A stretch of 64,000 nt of DNA from contig CM043942.1 in NCBI GenBank assembly GCA_014529385.2, positions 56,359,340 through 56,423,339 on the forward strand, written 5' to 3'. Made by a program: the position numbers and the translations under genes. This DNA is from Adiantum capillus-veneris (taxonomy: Eukaryota > Streptophyta > Polypodiopsida > Polypodiales > Pteridaceae). The number at the start of each line of letters is the position of its first letter. The first letter of the stretch is position 1. The notes below the pieces were generated by a model. It was not told the DNA's origin and ran no database searches. It saw only the letters and a list, made by a program, of their open reading frames with translations. Below, in pieces: positions 22,344-32,920 of this stretch.

Positions 22344-22890
22344 CTAGCTTTTGTTGAAGGTTTCACCACTGGTTGGATGATCTCCTCCACAGGTGTCACA
22401 TTTTTGGGTGGACGGTTGTCGTGTATTCGGGTTCGTCATGTTTCCTTGGTTTATCCTCGTGATCACTTCCTCAATCATTTGATCAACGTCCGGCACATTT
22501 GGGTTTTGCCCTCCCAATTTTGTTGTGGACTCACTAGTGGTTGAAGATGTGCTACTCGTCCCTTGATCTGTGTCTTCAGTCATCTCTCCATATGCCTTGC
22601 AATTATCTACCAGATACAACGCCTCCTTTGCGACTTGCTCAAAAGTTACACATGCCTTCAAGTGCAAGTCCTTTTTGAGCATGTCATTTCGCAATCCTTC
22701 TATGAAAAGTAATGATATTCTTTCATCTTGAGGTAGTTCTTGAGTAGGGCATCTCTCTATGTACTACTTGAAACGGAGTGATGCTTCCTTCACTTTCTCT
22801 TTCTCCTTTTTCCTAAATGCATAGATCTGGGAGATAGTGTTATGCTTGATCCCCCTCTTTGAGAATTCCTTAGCGAATTCTCGGCACTAC
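22344..22890 (-). pseudogene. gag capsid C-terminal part (element 3)
   Basis: The ORF 22344-22694 contains MLKKDLHLKACVTFEQVAKE, closely matching element 2 (13830-13890), and ends at a CDTCGGDHP knuckle. From 22695 to 22890 the minus strand matches the acidic helix and FKKY-like block of gag. The match stops at about 22890, so the capsid N-terminus and LTR are missing. Confidence 0.8.
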
Positions 22891-23584
22891 TTCTCACAAA
22901 TAATAAAACCCATAATGCAAGGAATATTCTTATGATCAAGAAGGTGCAAAGAGGGCTAAGGACACTTAAGGCTCTTTTTCTATTGAATTTTTTTCCAAGA
23001 AAAAGAAGGATAGTGTGTGCCTCAAATGCCTTTCCAAAAAGATTACAAAGAAAAATTTCCCTTTGAATAGAAGCACAAAGTTGGAAAATAGCAAGTGCAT
23101 TAAGAAGGTAGATAAAGGTAAGGACAATGCAGTAAAATTCAAGTTTAAATTTTTCTCAAGTGGAAGTCTGTCACTCTATAGAAGCATACGAGTCCTTGCT
23201 TATAGATTCAATGTGGCAGTAGCCAATTGGTCCACATGATATAGTCTACTATTGTGAAAGATTGTGAGCATGGGGAAAAGACTATGATCTAGATGAATTT
23301 AGGGGGGTTTCGGTACCTTATGTTTTATGCCAAGATTATATTATGACATCAAGTTATTAGAATGTCTGCTAAATGTGGATTTCAAGCCATTTAGTGAGGT
23401 TTGATTCATGTGAGCTAGAGTGTAGAGATGTTTCCATAATGAAACTTTACGGACTAAAACTATAGTGCTCAACATGCTCTCTAAGCCTATCTTTACGACA
23501 TGCCAATCGAGGTCTAGACGAGAATGGTAGTTTATCATTTTTGGAGGCCGCTTCTATTGTTTTTTGGACTGACCTTGAGATGTG
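22891..23584 (+). other. unassigned, possibly copia-derived
   Basis: A Lys-rich ORF at 23015-23239 has a CLKC pair near its start, loosely like a gag or plant-mobile fragment. I cannot assign it. 23240-23584 shows no gene. Confidence 0.3.
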
Positions 23585-23730
23585 TTGGGTTTGTGGCTTT
23601 TTGCTTAGCACCAACAACTAGCATGTGAGAACCATCTCTTGTATATGAAGTAGTCCAGTAAGCATGTGAAATCGCATATATTAGCACATGTGGCAGATGT
23701 GTTGCATATTATTTTGAATGCCATCCTAGT
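23585..23730 (+). repeat. copia LTR fragment
   Basis: Starts tgttgggtttgtggc and runs through catgtgagaaccatctcttgta. It matches the start of the LTR at 27601-28111 for about 130 bases, then breaks off where repeat R2 begins. Confidence 0.7.
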
Positions 23731-23901
23731 GAGGCGGTCCGGGGAGGGAAACAAGAAGAGTGGCCTCTAAGCACCCTTCTAGGCTCCCGTGCTGCTCAAT
23801 TGGGTTGGGGTTGGAAAAAACAACAAACACACACACAAACCCGCAACCTAACCCTACACAAATTTGGGGCACCACCTAGTTTTGGATGCGAACTAAGGAC
23901 G

Positions 23902-23960
<59 letters not shown>

Positions 23961-26155
23961 CTCGGGCTGCTTTGATATGTTCAACAGTGATCAAGCAAAC
24001 ACAAGTATATATGTAAGAAAAAGAGAGAAGGGGGAGGGGTGCTTGTTGCATTAATACCTTCTTACAAATCTGTCATGACCAATCAAAGTGAGATTAGTAT
24101 TTGTTCAACATAGCTTGAGTAAATTACACCACAACACATCACAAGAAAAGCCACCCCAATCACTGTCTTAAGGCCAGGGGAGTCCTCTCCACCCTGTTGA
24201 TCTCTTATAGTATGTGGAATTTATGGTTGAATTGATGACAACACCCAGAGACAAGCTATCAAGAACTTAAAAAAACACCAAGACACTTACACATCATTGT
24301 TGTCCATTACTTTACATTGGAAGAGAGACAAAGTATCCAAGCTTAGTCCAAATCCACCCTCCTTGATTCAGCAAAATGTTGGGCTTACACTAGTAGGAGA
24401 AATGATATATTTCCTACTCTGAATTGAATGATCACTCTCTCTTACAATGGCATAGAGTTCCCTTGCTAATCACCCCTAATACAACACATGCATATGCATA
24501 AGACAATGAGCTTCCACTCAAGAGATCCTTCTAGAGAGGTTGAGCTTGGATTCTCAAGCTATAGCATAGTGCTCTTGCTTATGGCTCCCCCCTTTTTGTG
24601 CTAGCTACACCCTCCTTTTATAGAAATTTTGAGGGCTAGGGTTACTCCTCTAACCATGGTTAGGTTAGATTTTCAACACTTATCTAATTTCTTTTGCTTG
24701 GAATTATCAAGAAGTTGGTGGGGATAGATGAAGAAGAAAGAGAGGAGAGAAGTGGAGGTGATAGGACTTTTCATAGTAGGTTAGTGTTAGTAAATTAGTA
24801 GAGTTAGTATTTTTATTAATTTACAAATGGAATTGGATATTTACAATGGAAGTATCCTTGTAGGATACAAATAAGGAAGAAAAACCTCTTAATAGGTAAG
24901 GAAACATGGATTTCTTACAATGTTGATGCTCCAAGTGTCTTGAGTAGGGTCAATTTTGACGCTTGTTGACGGTCCATTAGCTTTGACGGTACATTTTTTC
25001 TCCACTCTTGACCTTCCTTGGAAGCCAAGGTAAGTGAACATGAGTAATCAATCACCATGATGTTTTCTTTCAAGAGAAGAGGCTGAATTTTGTGGTTTTT
25101 TTGATAGATATGGGTAATATGGATGAGGAAAAATGAGACTAGGTGGTCAATTTTGGAATGGAAGTGTGTGTAGGAGACATGAGTTCACCATGGTTTCTCT
25201 TATTCTTCAAGGTTGAGAAGAAGGTGAGTAGGGTGCAGAGAGGAGGTGGTGAGAGAGGTAGAGATGATGAGTGGAGAAGTGTGTGTGAAAGAGGAAAATG
25301 ATAAAGTGGAAGAGGGAGTGTGGCTGCATAGCATGGGCAAACTGGGGTCCACCAATAAAATCATAGCTCACAGGTCGTAGCTCAAAAAAATATGAAAACA
25401 TTTGAGGTAAAAATTCAGCTCACAAGCTACAACTTTTTTTGTATCACTTTTTCAAATTCGGGGAGCATGTGATCTTTAAAAATTCAGCAAAACCGATTGT
25501 TTTTTCCACTGCACAAAGTCCTTGTGAGGTCCTTCTTTGGATGATTCTTTTGAATACCTGCAAGAGTGAGCCCCCCATAGTGCATGCATGCATGCCACAT
25601 ACCCTTGACCTTATTTGGTAGGTCTATAATTGAAGATATTGTTGAGATCATGATATAAGTGAATAGTACAACTAAGAAAATCAAATATTGAGGGGTCTAA
25701 AAAAATATGTGCATGTCAAATATAAATAATATAGGTGGAAAAAATATAAAGGGGTCAAAATAAATCTCTCTCATTATAAGTCTACACATAAAAAGATGAA
25801 TATTTTTGGTGGTCTAATTTATGAGAGTAATAGAGAATAGATGTAGGAAGGAAAAAATGACAATAGTGAAAAAATATACACATAAATAAACTAGTTCTTT
25901 TGGATTTTTGTTGGGATGGAGTTACACCAAAAATAAGAGAAGCTTGCATGAAGTTATTTTTATATGGAATAAAGAGTATGCAAAATGGTAAGAAAAAATA
26001 TGGTAATGTTGAGTCAATGTACATAGCATAAATAACACACCATAGGTAGAAATATTTAAATAAATACCAAAATAATTATGAAAAATCCTTTTATTTAGGC
26101 CCTATATACAATGAAATATTTACATACAAATGGGCCATAATATACTTATATTTTT
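23731..26155 (+). repeat. repeat family R2, copy 1
   Basis: About 2.4 kb that shares several blocks with 49428-51302. Shared blocks are cctctaagcaccc near the start, ggggcaccacctagt, a microsatellite, a ggggtccaccaataaaatcata block (about 25347), and a terminal block (aaatatttaaataaatac, about 26050) through ttaggccctatatacaatga. It is flanked on both sides by parts of one copia family (LTR fragment, then internal fragment), so it looks like an insertion. No coding domain is seen. The class is unknown. Confidence 0.6.
23906..23958 (+). repeat. (GA)n microsatellite
   Basis: About 26 uninterrupted AG/GA units inside R2, directly after a ggatgcgaactaaggacgag string. The second R2 copy carries CA-type and GT-type tracts instead. 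Confidence 0.95.
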
Positions 26156-26480
26156 TATCGGTAGACCCAAGAGGCCACTACCCACCATTAGATGGGTTGA
26201 ATGAAGGAATAGTAGATAACACTAATTAGCATTTAGTGTGTGCACTAGTCCACATTTGCACTTATGTTTGAGTAACATGCAATTAGGAAATTGTATTTGG
26301 TGATTGGAAGCACAAAAATCCTCAATTTTTAGTTGATTTTGGAGCCACAAGTATCCTTCCACTCACATGTTTTCAAATAATTATTTATAACTGGAGCTAG
26401 TGATCGACAAGAGATTTCCATAGATCCTTCGAACACTCAATTTTGAGCACTGGAGCACCCTAAGCCCATTCTCCATTCTT
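26156..26480 (+). repeat. copia internal fragment, related to 28205-28526
   Basis: From gtagacccaagaggccacta to about 26480 it matches the region downstream of the LTR at 27601-28111 (shared blocks attagcatttagtgtgtg and cacaaaaatcctcaattttt). It is the internal leader of the same copia family. Confidence 0.7.
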
Positions 26481-27238
26481 TTCTATAACTAGGTGTGTGT
26501 GGATATTTGTGTATGTGTGCCCCTACTTAAGTGAACATAAAACTATTATCTTCAACCTGCCTCACAAAAAACCCATGTGGTCAAGGTGGAAAAGGCCACC
26601 AAGAATAGCATTCCTATTTTTAGAACGGAAACGTGGGAAAATTTAAAATAGCGGTCCAATTGTGGCATTGGTAGCTTAGGTGGGTTTGTAGGGGAACACA
26701 GTGTAGCCTAGATCCTTTCCTTGATTAACGAAGACACAAATTTCTATCAAGCCCAATTTTGGCTCTGCAAGACATGGTTCTTGCTCCACCTAACTATAGC
26801 GTTTTGGCTCTACTGGCTTGCATTCTGGCATGAACATCCTGCATAGTGCCCATTCCCCTTGGCTCCAACTTGACCCTTGTGAGGGACATATTACCACGAG
26901 ACATTATCCCTAAAGGCTTTGACATATGAGCAAGGTAGCAAGGAGTCTTTCCCACCTCCAAAAAATCTACGAGCAACAAAATTCTCGCTTTTCAAAGGAA
27001 TTTGTCCAAGGATTTGAGCTCAAAGAAAATCAAGCCTAGAGAAAATGCTTCAATCTTTTTAAGGACAATCTTAAGAGAGAGCTTTATAATAGCCTAGCAA
27101 AAGCATTGACTTGAAAGCTTCAACCAAAGGCTCCAAAAGGAGATTTATGAGCTTCAAAGAATTTTGTCTAAAGGAAAAAGGAACTTTGAACACATTCAAG
27201 CAAAAGGCTATCAAAGCTAAGTTTGAACAAATGTTTCC
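26481..27238 (+). other. no gene recognised
   Basis: AT-rich sequence with no convincing ORF, ending at the assembly gap. Confidence 0.5.
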
Positions 27239-27438
27239 NNNNNNNNNNNNNNNNNNNNNNNNNNNNNNNNNNNNNNNNNNNNNNNNNNNNNNNNNNNNNN
27301 NNNNNNNNNNNNNNNNNNNNNNNNNNNNNNNNNNNNNNNNNNNNNNNNNNNNNNNNNNNNNNNNNNNNNNNNNNNNNNNNNNNNNNNNNNNNNNNNNNNN
27401 NNNNNNNNNNNNNNNNNNNNNNNNNNNNNNNNNNNNNN
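27239..27438. other. assembly gap (200 N)
   Basis: A run of exactly 200 N, probably a standard-length scaffold gap. ORFs drawn across it are artefacts. Confidence 0.99.
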
Positions 27439-27600
27439 GGACAGTTTGGTCCTAGAGCCTCTTGTTAAAGGAGAGATGTGTTTACAGCGTTTGTGGCACC
27501 ATAGCCCAAAGAGTCATTATACCTTGTGCGGTTGGGTCTTTAATGTCGTTGAGCTCCTTGTAGTTGGTCACTACTCTATAAAAAAGTTCAAGGGGAGCTT

Positions 27601-28003
27601 TGTTGGGTTTGTGGTCATTTGCGTATCACTAACAATTGGTGTGTGAGAACCATCTCTTGTACAGTAAGCAGTCAAGAAAGCATGTAAGCATGTGAGGGCA
27701 CATGGCTTAGCACATGTGGAAAATGAGTTTCAAAAGAGTCAAAATTCCATCCCAATAAACATGGATTGTCCACATTTTATGGAGCCACTCTTGACCATTG
27801 GAGAGTTTCCCCTTGTCCCTTAGGAAAAGGCACCTGTGACCCTTGAGAGGTGCATCTAGCCATATGAGCTACTATACAAGTAGCTCATAAGGCTACTACA
27901 GGCGTTTGTACTATATAAGTAGAAAACACCTGTACACACTTTAATTCACAGCCTAATCATTTCCATTGTATGCATCTTGCTAATGATTAATCAAACTATG
28001 TTG

Positions 28004-28044
<41 letters not shown>

Positions 28045-28111
28045 AGTTCTAGTATAATTATCAATGCTACCACCATGAATGCTAGTCTCATTGATCCACC
28101 CTAGCCCAACA
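27601..28111 (+). repeat. copia LTR (511 bp)
   Basis: Bounded by TGTTGGG at 27601 and CCCAACA ending at 28111, which are perfect inverted termini. A TATA element (ctatataag) lies at about 27911 and a (CT)n tract at about 28008-28043. It is preceded by a purine-rich string (aaggggagc) and followed after two bases by a primer-binding site. Confidence 0.8.
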
Positions 28112-28526
28112 AGTGGTATTAGAGGTTTGGTGATATTAGCATTCTCTAATTAATCTCCCTAATTGCATATACCAATTATTGAGCCCTAACCTACCCATGT
28201 GAGCGCTTGGTAGGCCCAAGAGACCACTACCCTCCATGGATAAGATGGTTTGAATTGAAGAATAATAGGTTGCATTAATTAGCATTTAGTGTGTGTACTA
28301 GTCTGCATTTGAATTAGAATTTGATTAGCATGCAATTAGGCAATTGCATTTGTTGATTGGAAACACAAAAATCCTCAATTTTTAGTAGATTTGGAGCCAC
28401 AATTAGTCCTTCCACCCACAATGTTTTCAAAGAATTATTTATGCGTGGAGTTAGTGCTTGAAAAGAGCTTCCCATAGAGCCTTGAACACTCAGTTCGGAC
28501 CACAAGAGAATCCTTAACCCATTCTC
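28112..28526 (+). other. copia internal leader remnant
   Basis: Leader of the element whose LTR ends at 28111, cut off at 28527 by another LTR. It shares blocks with 26156-26480. Confidence 0.6.
28114..28126 (+). other. primer-binding site, initiator-Met type
   Basis: TGGTATTAGAGGT just after the LTR. It is a near match to the plant iMet-tRNA primer site TGGTATCAGAGC used by copia elements. Confidence 0.75.
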
Positions 28527-28996
28527 TGATGAGTCTATAATAGTTGCAGTCAGAACAGATGCAGCAAGTCAGAACAGACGTGGCATTAGCTGGCAAAAAT
28601 GACATGAGGATGGAGAGATATAGAAGAAACCTGAATCTCCATCAAAGGGTCAACCAGCTACGGGACGTATGAGGCCAACGGAGTCATTTGGAAGAGAGGT
28701 CTTCTAACTCAAATGGCAGTTTTGGTAACAATCACGATGAATATATGTTAAGGTGTGTGAGTGGATTCATAAGCTCATGGTTTACCTAGATGATATCAAA
28801 AGAACCTTACCAAAACAACAAAATTCTTAAGGAAGAAGAGACAAGAAACAATCAAATCATCATTTCTAAATCTTGTCTAGGGTGTAAAGGCAAATTTTTG
28901 TAAAAACTCTTCAAGTTTTTGGTATCTATATAAGCAACCCCTTGCCTCCATTGTATACACATTCAATTATTCATTGCCATGGTTGATTGGTTTAGG

Positions 28997-29061
<65 letters not shown>

Positions 29062-29119
29062 TCTCTCTCTCATGGTCACTCTCCTTGGTCTCTATGATTC
29101 CGCATCACTAACTTTGACA
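28527..29119 (+). repeat. second copia LTR (about 590 bp)
   Basis: Starts TGATGAGTC. It ends either at CGCATCA (29107, giving TGATG/CATCA inverted ends) or at TTGACA (29119), immediately before the primer-binding-like TGGTGTTAGAGCC. A TATA element (ctatataag) lies at about 28925, and (CT)n tracts occupy 29000-29071. Only the LTR and a short internal stretch remain. Confidence 0.65.
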
Positions 29120-29132
29120 TGGTGTTAGAGCC
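29120..29132 (+). other. primer-binding-like site
   Basis: TGGTGTTAGAGCC, a variant of the iMet primer-binding site. Confidence 0.6.
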
Positions 29133-30400
<1,268 letters not shown>

Positions 30401-30638
30401 AAGCCATGAACTCTATTGGTGATTGTAGATCTATGTCATGAATGTGCATGCCACTCCAAATAAGCCTTTGCTAAACACTACGGCCCATAACACCTAGTGT
30501 GCATGCATTTAGAAAATACAAACCTGAACCTGCATATCCATGATCACACTTTCCAATACTTGTGGCAAATATGATACTCATAACACACATGAAATTGAAG
30601 TGTAAATAATTTTGAAAAGAAACTAAATACCTATTTAC

Positions 30639-30703
30639 TGCAATCATTTGTGAGCCTTGCTGAAACGTTTGAACCATAATAGACTGTGAAACATAAGTCA
30701 CTT
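30639..30703 (-). CDS. candidate host exon, downstream
   Basis: On the minus strand an acceptor-like tgtacctag precedes an open 65-base stretch encoding VTYVSQSIMVQTFQQGSQMI, followed by a donor GTAAAT. It lies about 1.5 kb downstream of the exon split by the copia element, on the same strand. Phase continuity with the other exon cannot be shown because intervening exons are not resolved. The protein is not recognised. Confidence 0.35.
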
Positions 30704-32221
30704 CTAGGTACAAACAATGAAACATTTTCATTCATAATACATAGCCTTGCTATATGCATAAACAACCATATGTTAATGCTGTTTAGTGGCACTTGTAACC
30801 TTAACAAGCCGCTCTAAGTATCCGCCATTTTTTTACCATTGAAATTGTTCCTAATACCACATGTGCAAAATGGTCTATTAAGAAAATTGACTAGCACCTA
30901 GGTACTTTGTTGTAACACATAATTGAAATAGTGGGTGCCAATGTCAGTCCTAGAGACTCATATTCTCTACACGTGGAATATGTCTCAACTAAGGATTTCT
31001 AAAAAAAGAACATCCTTCAAGTATGAGATGTACTTGTGTGCGGAGGGACATGAGTGAGAGGGACCCTCATATACTTTTCTCCATACTGGCTAAACCAAAC
31101 TCCTTGAGTTCCTAGACTGCATCCCATGTGGCAACATGTGCCAAATAAATCCTACAAATAAATCCATAACTGCATAATGTAGAAATTTTTTGGGGACACT
31201 GCGGCCCAAAATTCTTTGCTCTTACATTACCTTGTCATATCTCTGAAGAGAAAAATGGATGAAAGCATTCAAGCTTAGTCATATGACAGGAAAAAGTCAA
31301 GCAAAGCATATTCAAAAGGAATAAAACCTTACCCAGACTCATGTGCATTTTGCAAACTTGAAAGAAACAATTGGGAAAAACAAGCAGTAGAAATTGGTAA
31401 CCCTGGGTGTTGCCTTTACAATCCAAACCACGTGGTAAACTTCATGTTTAAAAAATGTTTGAAACCAACCAAGAAAATTGAAATTTCCACTGCCTCTTGG
31501 TAGATTGCGGACTGCTTTCCTTGAAAGTACAACTGTGCTAAGCTCAAATCATGGTTATCAAAACCTATGGAGTGATTGTGTATTAGCTAGGTGTGCAATA
31601 CCCCCAATGAAAATAGTCCTACCGGATTTTTTCATGTGTCTACACAAGAGATTGCCTGTGTGGAGGCTCTCTTAATCTATATATGTTTTACCATGAATTG
31701 GTTGCTTGATAGCTATGCAATTCCTACTTGCTACCAATAAAAGTTGTCATTTGGATTGGCATCACCTTGTGCATAGAGCCAATTATATCAAGTGAACACC
31801 GTTGTACAATCAAAAGCCCATCTGCCAGCCTCAATTATTCTTGGACAGAGTAGATAATGTTATTGCAGAAGCGTATACAATGATGGGGTGTTGTGCGTCC
31901 ATTGTACTTTTATTCCATGCATAATTAATTTTTTTAAAAGAATAATAAGCCCTTGGATTCAATGAAAGTCTCATCCGTGTGAGCCCCTGGTATACATGCC
32001 TTTAACAATTACACTAGCATAGATACATCACAGTGGATTGTTGTGTAAATTGTGAGCTTATATACTGACAAATATGTTTGCCATTATACTTGATCTGAAG
32101 TCAATTGATAGTACCCTAGCATGAAGTCTAGCAAAGCACTTTGCTTTGCACAGTAGAGAAATATTTTGGAAATGAAAGGCTAAAATTAAAAAAAAACAAG
32201 TATAACTTGAAATTTACTAAC

Positions 32222-32347
32222 CTTTGTCGCCCCATTGAGACGAGTAAATACATGGCTCATAGCCATGTATGTTGCAAAATTTAGAGCTATTGAATGTACC
32301 CTATATGCCATCATGGCTTGGGTCCTACCAACCTCCAAGGATAAAAT
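32222..32347 (-). pseudogene. host coding exon, 3' part, split by copia
   Basis: The minus strand reads an open frame (LEVGRTQAMMAYRVHS, LNFATYMAMSHVFTRLNGAT) and ends at a consensus donor AAAG|GTTAGT at 32222. With the copia element and one AAAAT duplication removed, the frame continues without a break into 37574-37641. The whole exon encodes about 64 residues, with a hydrophobic stretch near the insertion point and another near LNFATYMAM. I do not recognise the family. As it stands the exon is disrupted by 5.2 kb, so this allele is probably null unless the element is spliced out. Confidence 0.6.
32343..32347 (+). repeat. target-site duplication AAAAT, left
   Basis: AAAAT immediately left of the copia LTR, identical to 37569-37573 on the right. 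Confidence 0.95.
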
Positions 32348-32669
32348 TGTAAAGAATGAGGATGCAAGAGAGCTACACAAGACAAGCACAAAGCACACAG
32401 AGATGGAAAGCTTCTTCTTCTTCTTCACAGAAAAGAGAGTACAAAATGACTAAGTGCTAAAGCTGAAAAGTAGCACATATGTACATGCGGTCACTAAGTG
32501 TGAACTCGCTAGAAGCGTACTAGGCTGGCACTATAAGTGTAGTCCAGCTGTAGAATCACTGGCAGAGATCCTCCGTGTCGGTCACCTAACGGGCCAGTGA
32601 GTAAATGCCGTAAGCGGCCAAGACCCGTAGTGGATGCCAGCTCAAGTTGTAGAGCTCGACATCTCAACA
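32348..32669 (-). repeat. copia 3' LTR (322 bp)
   Basis: On the plus strand it runs from TGTAAAGAATGAGG to ATCTCAACA. It is the same length as the other LTR and nearly identical. Confidence 0.97.
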
Positions 32670-32684
32670 CTCCCCCTCGAGCTC
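32670..32684 (-). other. copia polypurine tract
   Basis: In minus sense, GAGCTCGAGGGGGAGTG abuts the LTR start (TGTTGAG). This is the expected site of plus-strand priming. Confidence 0.85.
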
Positions 32685-32689
32685 TGCAT

Positions 32690-32920
32690 GTCGCAGAGTC
32701 CAAGCATAGTCCGGAAACGTCGAAGCTTCTCAGCTCCGAGGGCCTTGGTAAAGATATCCGCTATCTGCTCCTCTGTGCTGACGTAGACCAAGTCGATGTC
32801 GCCCACCAACACTCGCTCTCGAACGTAGTGGTAATGGACCTCTATGTGTTTGGTCCTGGCATGGAACACTCGGTTCCTAGCCAATTGCATGCTGCTGAGG
32901 TTGTCACAATGGATGAAAAT
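32690..32920 (-). pseudogene. copia RNase H C-terminal part
   Basis: Same frame as pol after the TAG at 32921-32923. It contains IFIHCDNLSSMQLARN, TKHIEVHYHYVRE and ADIFTKALG, the usual end of copia RNase H. It is separated from pol only by the stop; a single C-to-T change from CAG would explain it. Confidence 0.9.

Larger units (their letters stand above)
16198..22890 (-). mobile_element. Ty3/gypsy element 3, inverted and truncated at both ends
   Basis: Read on the minus strand from 22890 to 16198 it gives gag, zinc knuckle, linker, protease, pre-RT spacer, RT N-terminus, RNase H-like domain, two integrase zinc-binding modules and the start of the integrase core. No LTR is present at either side. 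The RT palm is deleted at about 17606. A TIR transposon (17876-19198) interrupts the coding at the spacer/RT border. It is in the same broad family as elements 1 and 2. Confidence 0.9.

Noticed and set aside
27111-27468. ORFs spanning the N run
   Set aside because: They are artefacts of unknown bases.
31235-31900. More host exons between 31235 and 31900 on the minus strand
   Set aside because: Several splice-like strings exist, but phases conflict or give stops, so I did not annotate them.
32186-32428. ORF starting with MKKKKKL, also at 36962-37327
   Set aside because: Its start lies in the copia LTR; only the downstream part overlaps the host exon.
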